Part shown: one piece after another, positions 6,687 through 9,956 of the stretch
Numbering within the stretch: position 1 is the stretch's first letter
How the letters are laid out: each line of letters starts with the position of its first letter
Assembly (NCBI GenBank): GCA_009843585.1
Contig: VYDC01000107.1
Location: 1 to 9,956, forward strand
Direction: 5' to 3'
DNA from: Chloroflexota bacterium
GTDB taxonomy: Bacteria > Chloroflexota > Dehalococcoidia > UBA2979
DNA length: 9,956 bases
Program-made: the position numbers and the translations under genes
The notes under the pieces: model-generated
What the model was told of the DNA's origin: nothing
Database searches by the model: none
The model's input: the letters and a program-made list of their open reading frames with translations, nothing else

Positions 6687-7933
6687 GCAGCGCGGCGCTG
6701 TCGGGCGTGCGCGTGATCGAGCTGGCCGAGGTCTGGGCGGGGCCGATGGGGTGCACGCTCCTCGCCGACCTCGGGGCGGACGTCGTGAAGCTCGAGACCT
6801 TCCCGCGGAGCTCGATGACGCGGCCCGTGGTGGAGGACGCCCGCGTCGGGGCGGGGACGGGTCCGCCGTACGAGCGCGTAAACGTCCACCACCACGCCAA
6901 CCGCAACAAGCGGAACATCGCCGTCGACGTGCGCGCCGGGGCCGGCGCCGAGGTGCTGCGCCGGCTCATAGCCGGCGCGGATCTCGTCGTCGAGAGCTTC
7001 TCCGCGGGGACGCTGGAGAGGCTGGGATTCGGGTGGGAGTCCGTGCACGCGATCCAGCCGCGGGCCTCCCTGATCTCGCTCGCTGCGTGGGGCCAGGACG
7101 GGCCGTATCGCGGGTACCGGATGTTCGGGAGCGGCCTCGACGCGATGGTCGGGCACCACCTGGTGCGCGGACATCCCGGCGCGCCGCTCGAGGAGACGGC
7201 GCCGGCCGTGCACTCCGACGCCGCCGTGCCGCTGACCGTGGTCCTCGCCGCCGTGACCGCGCTCGCCCTGCGCGACCGCAGCGGGGAGGGGTCGTGGATC
7301 GACCTCGCGCAGGTCGAGGACCTCGCGTGGCAGCTGCCGGCGATCCTCGGCGAGTGGACGGCGAGCGGGCGCTCGCCGCCCCGGGTCGCCAACGGCGATC
7401 GCGATCTGGTGCCCCACGACTACTACCGGGCGGCCGGCGGCGAGTGGATCTGCGTCGCCGCCGAGGACGACTCGCAGTGGGCGGGGCTCGCCGAGGCGAT
7501 GGGCCGGCCCGAGCTGGCGCAGGAGCCGCACCCGTGGGCGTCGGTCGCGGGCCGCCTCCGCGCGCGCGTCGACGTCGATGCCGCCGTCGGCGCCTTCGTG
7601 GCGCAGCTTCCCCCGGAGGAGGCCGCGGAGCGTATCCAGCGCCACGGAGCGGTGGCGGCGCCGGTGCTCGGTCCCGCGGGTCCGCTTCAGAGCCCGCAGC
7701 TCCGGGCGCGCGGCTGGCTGCGTTCCACCTCCCACCCGCACCTGGGGCGGAGGGAGGTCGGCGGCTTCCTCTGGCAGATGGAGCCCGATGCGCCGGCGTG
7801 GGAGAGGAGCGCGGCGCTCGTCGGCGAGCACAACGCGGAGGTCCTCTCAGAGCTCGGCTACAGTGCCGCCGAGATCGCCCGGCTCGAGGCGAGCGGCGTG
7901 ATCGGCGATCGCTACGGGGCGCCGGAGCGTTGA
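6683..7933 (+). CDS. Family III (CaiB/BaiF) CoA-transferase, probable catalytic subunit of the pair
   Basis: Seen: 416 residues. VIELAEVWAGPMG is at 11-23 with an intact AGP motif, GADVVKLE at 31-38, and NKRNIAVDV at 75-83. Asp179 (VHSDAAVPL) lies exactly where formyl-CoA transferase has its catalytic Asp169, 22 residues before GEGS, which stands in place of the family GRGQ. LGYSAAEIARLEASGVI near the end is the usual C-terminal helix of the family. Known: Asp forms a mixed anhydride with the acyl group while CoA is exchanged. Inference: the active subunit of a heteromer with the preceding gene. The start is GTG 6683 inside the GTGA overlap; the first motif follows eight residues later, so no earlier start is needed. 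The SDR gene starts 11 nt after its stop, so the three genes form one operon. Confidence 0.88.
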   Translation: MSSAALSGVRVIELAEVWAGPMGCTLLADLGADVVKLETFPRSSMTRPVVEDARVGAGTGPPYERVNVHHHANRNKRNIAVDVRAGAGAEVLRRLIAGADLVVESFSAGTLERLGFGWESVHAIQPRASLISLAAWGQDGPYRGYRMFGSGLDAMVGHHLVRGHPGAPLEETAPAVHSDAAVPLTVVLAAVTALALRDRSGEGSWIDLAQVEDLAWQLPAILGEWTASGRSPPRVANGDRDLVPHDYYRAAGGEWICVAAEDDSQWAGLAEAMGRPELAQEPHPWASVAGRLRARVDVDAAVGAFVAQLPPEEAAERIQRHGAVAAPVLGPAGPLQSPQLRARGWLRSTSHPHLGRREVGGFLWQMEPDAPAWERSAALVGEHNAEVLSELGYSAAEIARLEASGVIGDRYGAPER

Positions 7934-7940
7934 GGGAGGG
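7932..7940 (+). promoter_or_regulatory. Ribosome-binding site of the SDR gene, overlapping the previous stop codon
   Basis: GAGGGAGGG directly overlaps the TGA (7931-7933) of the CoA-transferase gene and lies 4-8 nt before GTG 7945. It supports that GTG over the TTG at 7930, which would itself overlap the stop. Confidence 0.55.
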
Positions 7941-7944
7941 CACG

Positions 7945-8727
7945 GTGGGGTTCGTCAGGGAGCGGCTCGATCTGGCGGGAGGGGTGGCGGTCGTCACCGG
8001 CGCGGGGAGCGGCATCGGACGCGCGATCGCCATAGGCCTCGCCGATGTCGGCGCCCGCGTCGTCGTCGGCGAGCTCAACGAGGAGCGCGGGCGGGCCACG
8101 GCGGCCGCGATCGAGGAGGCCGGCGGCGAGGCGCACGCCGTCCAGGCCGACGTCCGCGCGCGCGAGCAGGTGCAGCGGCTGGTCGACGCCGCGCTCGAGC
8201 GCTTCGGCGACATCCACGTGATGGTCAACAACGTCGGCGGGTCGTTCCAGCTGCCGACGCTCGATCTCAGCGACAACGGGCTCGAGGCCGTGCTCCGCGT
8301 CAACCTCAAGGCGATGTTCCTGGGCAGCCAGATCGCCGCCCGCGCGATGATCGCCGCCGGGCACGGGGGCAGCATCGTCAGCACGTCGTCGGGCTCGGCC
8401 CTGCAGGGGGACGCCGTCGGGTCGGCGCACTACAGCGCCGCGAAGGCCGCGATCCTGGGGATGACGCGCTCGCTGGCGGCGGAGTGGGCCCGGCACGGGA
8501 TCCGCGTCAACGCCGTGGCCCCCGGCGGCGTGAACACGCCGGGGCGAGTCCGCAACATGCGCGAGGACGTCGGCTCCCGGGCCGTCGAGCACGCGCCGCT
8601 GCGCCGCCTGGCCGAGCCCGAGGAGATCGCGGCGGGCGCGGTCTTCCTCGCGTCGGGTCTCGCGAGCTACGTGACGGGCCACACGCTGGTGATCGACGGT
8701 GGCGGCAGCACGACGGGGATTTCCTAG
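7945..8727 (+). CDS. Short-chain dehydrogenase/reductase (classical SDR, NAD-type)
   Basis: Seen: 260 residues with the classical SDR set: TGAGSGIG at 18-25 for the dinucleotide, NNVGG at 95-99 (the NNAG position), Asn120 in RVNLK, Ser148/Ser149, and the catalytic YSAAK at 163-167 (Tyr163, Lys167). Glu43 at the end of the second beta strand (VVGELNE) suggests NAD(H) rather than NADP(H). IDGGGSTTG near the C-terminus is the usual ending. Known: such FabG-like enzymes oxidise or reduce alcohols, including 3-hydroxyacyl-CoA, as cytoplasmic tetramers. Context: last gene of the CoA-transferase operon, so dehydrogenation of a hydroxyacyl-CoA or hydroxy acid is a reasonable guess; the substrate cannot be read from the sequence. 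The GTG start has a strong GAGGGAGGG just upstream. A hairpin follows the stop. Confidence 0.9.
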   Translation: MGFVRERLDLAGGVAVVTGAGSGIGRAIAIGLADVGARVVVGELNEERGRATAAAIEEAGGEAHAVQADVRAREQVQRLVDAALERFGDIHVMVNNVGGSFQLPTLDLSDNGLEAVLRVNLKAMFLGSQIAARAMIAAGHGGSIVSTSSGSALQGDAVGSAHYSAAKAAILGMTRSLAAEWARHGIRVNAVAPGGVNTPGRVRNMREDVGSRAVEHAPLRRLAEPEEIAAGAVFLASGLASYVTGHTLVIDGGGSTTGIS

Positions 8728-8739
8728 GGCCGTCTGCGT

Positions 8740-8765
8740 TGGTGGCTCGGCGCCCTCAGCCACCA
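8740..8765. terminator. Hairpin between convergent SDR and hicB genes
   Basis: TGGTGGCT at 8740-8747 is the exact reverse complement of AGCCACCA at 8758-8765, with a 10-nt loop. It begins 13 nt after the SDR stop and lies about 65 nt past the hicB stop on the other strand. There is no T-run on either side, so it is at best a weak or bidirectional termination site. Confidence 0.4.
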
Positions 8766-8829
8766 GAGCCTTGTGCCAGAGGAACGGGTAGTCAGTCGCG
8801 GCGACCGTGAACGGCGACGGGGTCCCGCG

Positions 8830-9219
8830 TCATCCCGCCTGAGCTGGCTGCGGGGTCGAGACCTCGACCTCAACGAGTTCGAACCTCGTCGAGATCGTCG
8901 GGGTGTCCTCGCCGAACTCGGCGTAGGACTTGAGAACGTCCTCCGGGATCGGCTCGTTGTGGTGGGCGATCGCGTCGTCGACGGACATCCTGGGCTCCGG
9001 GAGGGGTTCCCCCTGCTCCAGCAGGTCCTCGATGTGGAAGGCGAGAGCCTCACGGATCATGGCCTGCATCTCGTCCCAGGTGTCACCGACGCTCACGCAG
9101 CCCGGCACGTCCGGCACGTACGCGCAGTAGTTGTTCGGGGTCTGCTCGAAGACGACGGCATACGTCAGCTTGATCGGTTCCCCCTCCCCAGCCCTGCCTG
9201 CCTCATGATACTCCGCCAC
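8830..9219 (-). CDS. hicB: HicB family antitoxin
   Basis: Seen: the HicB signature YAVVFEQTPNNYCAYVPDVP, then GCVSVGDTWDEMQAMIREAL and AFHIEDLLEQGEPLPEP, i.e. the partial RNase-H-like HicB fold, followed by a ~45-residue tail. Known: HicB binds and neutralises HicA and often represses its own operon. Its gene directly follows hicA, the usual order. Start problem: the only standard codon ahead of the domain is GTG 9219, giving 129 residues and overlapping hicA by 55 nt. The conserved domain start (K-L-T-Y-A-V-V) is preceded by ATC at 9172-9174 where ATG would be expected, with GGGGAGGGGG about 8 nt upstream. A 114-residue product from that non-standard codon, or from the CTG in the CTGA overlap with the hicA stop, is possible. 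Identity is secure; the start is not. Confidence 0.85.
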   Translation of the reverse strand: MAEYHEAGRAGEGEPIKLTYAVVFEQTPNNYCAYVPDVPGCVSVGDTWDEMQAMIREALAFHIEDLLEQGEPLPEPRMSVDDAIAHHNEPIPEDVLKSYAEFGEDTPTISTRFELVEVEVSTPQPAQAG

Positions 9220-9374
9220 GTCCCCGGCTTGAGGTCACTCCCGAGGGGGCCCGGGATGGTGACCGTCCCCGGCTTCTCCGGGTGGCGAAAGTGCCTATGG
9301 CTGCCGCGCGTTCTCATCAGGTACCAGCCGTCGCGCTCGACCACCCGGATGGCGTCCCTAACCTTTGGCGGCAT
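9165..9374 (-). CDS. hicA: HicA family mRNA interferase toxin
   Basis: Seen: 69 residues of typical HicA length. KVRDAIRVVERDGWYLMRTR (4-23) leads to the conserved GSHRHFRHP with His26 as the catalytic histidine of the double-stranded-RNA-binding-like fold. TVTIPG and DLKPGTWRSIMRQAGL complete the family pattern. Known: HicA cleaves mRNA independently of ribosomes and is held inactive by HicB. The ATG at 9374 is chosen because the family usually begins a few residues before KxRD; an ATG at 9398 would add eight residues. No strong ribosome-binding site is visible, but the ATG lies inside the last codons of an upstream minus-strand frame ending at 9358, so coupling to that frame is possible. 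The key His and LKPGT residues are intact, so the toxin is likely functional. Confidence 0.88.
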   Translation of the reverse strand: MPPKVRDAIRVVERDGWYLMRTRGSHRHFRHPEKPGTVTIPGPLGSDLKPGTWRSIMRQAGLGRGNRSS

Positions 9375-9582
9375 AGCCGAGTCCCGCGAGCAGATCATGC
9401 ATCCGGCCCGCCGCCGGGTCGCGCGCCTTCTCCGCCTCGCGCGGCTGCTCCAGGGCCGCGGTGCTGTCTTCGTCGGCGCTTGAGGCCGCCGTGTGCCACT
9501 CAGAGCGGATCGCGAGGCCCAGAGGGTGGGTGTAACTATCCGCTGAGAGCGTTAGCAATTGGGAACCAAGATGTTTGTGCGG
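9358..9582 (-). pseudogene. Probable remnant of a tyrosine recombinase/integrase C-terminus
   Basis: Seen: an open minus-strand frame whose segment LGSQLLTLSADSYTH (about 9570-9526) fits the last catalytic box of phage-type integrases (LGHxSxxxTxDxYxH). The spacing from LG to the Tyr at 9534-9532 is right, but the box His is replaced by Ser. About 50 further residues, rich in Ala/Glu, end at TAG 9358-9360, overlapping the hicA start. No catalytic Arg boxes lie upstream; instead an intrinsic terminator sits immediately 5' (9600-9629). Only the last part of such a gene can therefore remain. Base composition here is clearly less GC-rich than in the metabolic genes. Known: integrase fragments next to toxin-antitoxin pairs mark decayed mobile elements. 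The match is short, so this is a tentative call. Confidence 0.4.
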
Positions 9583-9599
9583 ATGAGGAGATCGTCCCG

Positions 9600-9629
9600 A
9601 AAAAGCTAAGGCTGCCTTGCGGCAGCCTT
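9600..9629 (-). terminator. Intrinsic (Rho-independent) terminator, minus strand
   Basis: AAGGCTGCC (9608-9616) and GGCAGCCTT (9621-9629) form a perfect 9-bp stem. Read on the minus strand, the loop is GCAA, a stable GNRA tetraloop, and the stem is followed by AGC and a run of five T (9604-9600). It lies 131 nt downstream of the flavoprotein stop at 9760, whose transcript it should end, separating that gene from hicAB. Confidence 0.8.
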
Positions 9630-9759
9630 GCGCCCTGCCGCCGAAGCGCGCAGGGGGTGTACGAATCGCACCGTACTGAGGTCCACCGCCGGTGGTCAAG
9701 GCATGGAGAACCAACCCGTGCCACCTCTCGCCCACCGGCGCGAGTACCCGAGAGTGGCT
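9630..9759. other. Intergenic stretch downstream of the flavoprotein gene
   Basis: With the recombinase remnant and the terminator, this completes the 385-nt gap between hicA and the flavoprotein gene. I see no convincing gene in it. There is a near-palindrome CCACCGCCGGTGG at about 9683 and a short stem GTACG...CGTAC (minus strand) around 9657-9675, neither with an assignable role. Confidence 0.4.
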
Positions 9760-9956
9760 CTAGGAGCGCCCGGCGCCGCCGCCCGCCGCCCCGGCGGCGG
9801 CGCCCGCGATGCGGCCGAAGACGGCGCCCGCCATCAGCCCGCTCCCGCCGGCGTAGTTGTCGTGGAAGAGGCCGCCGACCAGCTCCCCCGCGGCGTACAG
9901 GCCCGGGATCGGGCGCTCCTCCGTGTCGAGCACCGATCCCGTCCTCGGGTCGATAC
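9760..9956 (-). CDS. FAD-dependent oxidoreductase (FAD_binding_2, fumarate-reductase-type flavoprotein), C-terminal end only
   Basis: Seen: 64 residues and a TAG stop (9760-9762); the gene runs off the right edge. The segment RPIPGLYAAGELVGG, then LFHDNYAGGSGLMAGAVFGR and IAG, is the conserved C-terminal FAD-contact region of the fumarate reductase/succinate dehydrogenase flavoprotein family. That family also includes 3-ketosteroid dehydrogenases and tricarballylate dehydrogenase (TcuA). The Gly-rich end (GAAAGAAGGGAGRS) is a low-complexity tail. Known: these enzymes insert or remove C=C bonds next to carboxyl or keto groups using FAD. Context: it has its own terminator downstream and is separated from the CoA genes by hicAB, so membership in the same pathway is only inferred. 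With so little visible, the subfamily and substrate cannot be given. Confidence 0.83.
   Translation of the reverse strand, partial: IDPRTGSVLDTEERPIPGLYAAGELVGGLFHDNYAGGSGLMAGAVFGRIAGAAAGAAGGGAGRS

Noticed and set aside
6751..7944. Upstream part of the frame that contains the SDR
   Set aside because: The Rossmann motif starts 18 residues after GTG 7945, and the earlier part is a shadow of the CoA-transferase gene.
9655..9672. tRNA T-arm-like segment on the plus strand (CGAATC loop) near the recombinase remnant, considered as an attachment site
   Set aside because: The stem has a mismatch and there is no complementary acceptor strand at the right distance or any D- or anticodon arm, so a tRNA or tRNA remnant is not supported.

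Overview
The window is very GC-rich, with third codon positions mostly G or C, frequent GTG starts and long spurious antisense frames. This fits a high-GC bacterium such as a Thermoleophilia-type actinomycete, a Chloroflexi/Dehalococcoidia member or a comparable soil lineage. The sequence does not fix the phylum.

Layout, left to right. (1) Plus strand 3-3074: the C-terminal part of a crotonase-fold enoyl-CoA hydratase, then an 815-residue protein with two CaiB/BaiF (family III) CoA-transferase domains in one chain. (2) Minus strand 3085-5159: a family-5 (DppA/OppA-like) solute-binding protein without a recognisable signal peptide, preceded by a small DUF2283 protein. (3) Plus strand 5481-8727: a tight operon of two separate family III CoA-transferase subunits with a GTGA stop/start overlap, then an NAD-type short-chain dehydrogenase 11 nt downstream. 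(4) Minus strand 8830-9374: a HicA/HicB toxin-antitoxin pair, with what looks like a decayed tyrosine-recombinase C-terminus upstream of and overlapping hicA. (5) Minus strand 9760-9956: the C-terminal end of an FAD_binding_2 / fumarate-reductase-type flavoprotein, with a clear intrinsic terminator 131 nt downstream of its stop.

Working together (inference): a carboxylic acid is captured by the solute-binding protein and activated by CoA transfer. It is then processed by oxidation (flavoprotein), hydration (crotonase) and dehydrogenation of a hydroxyacyl-CoA (SDR), in a beta-oxidation-like scheme. The substrate is unknown.

The most notable point is that the fused transferase and the split pair share one layout. 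The first half or subunit has lost the catalytic Asp (Thr in the fusion, Glu in the split subunit) and the Pro of an N-terminal AGP-type motif. The second half or subunit keeps both. This suggests two parallel inactive/active CoA-transferase systems, one covalently fused and one heteromeric.
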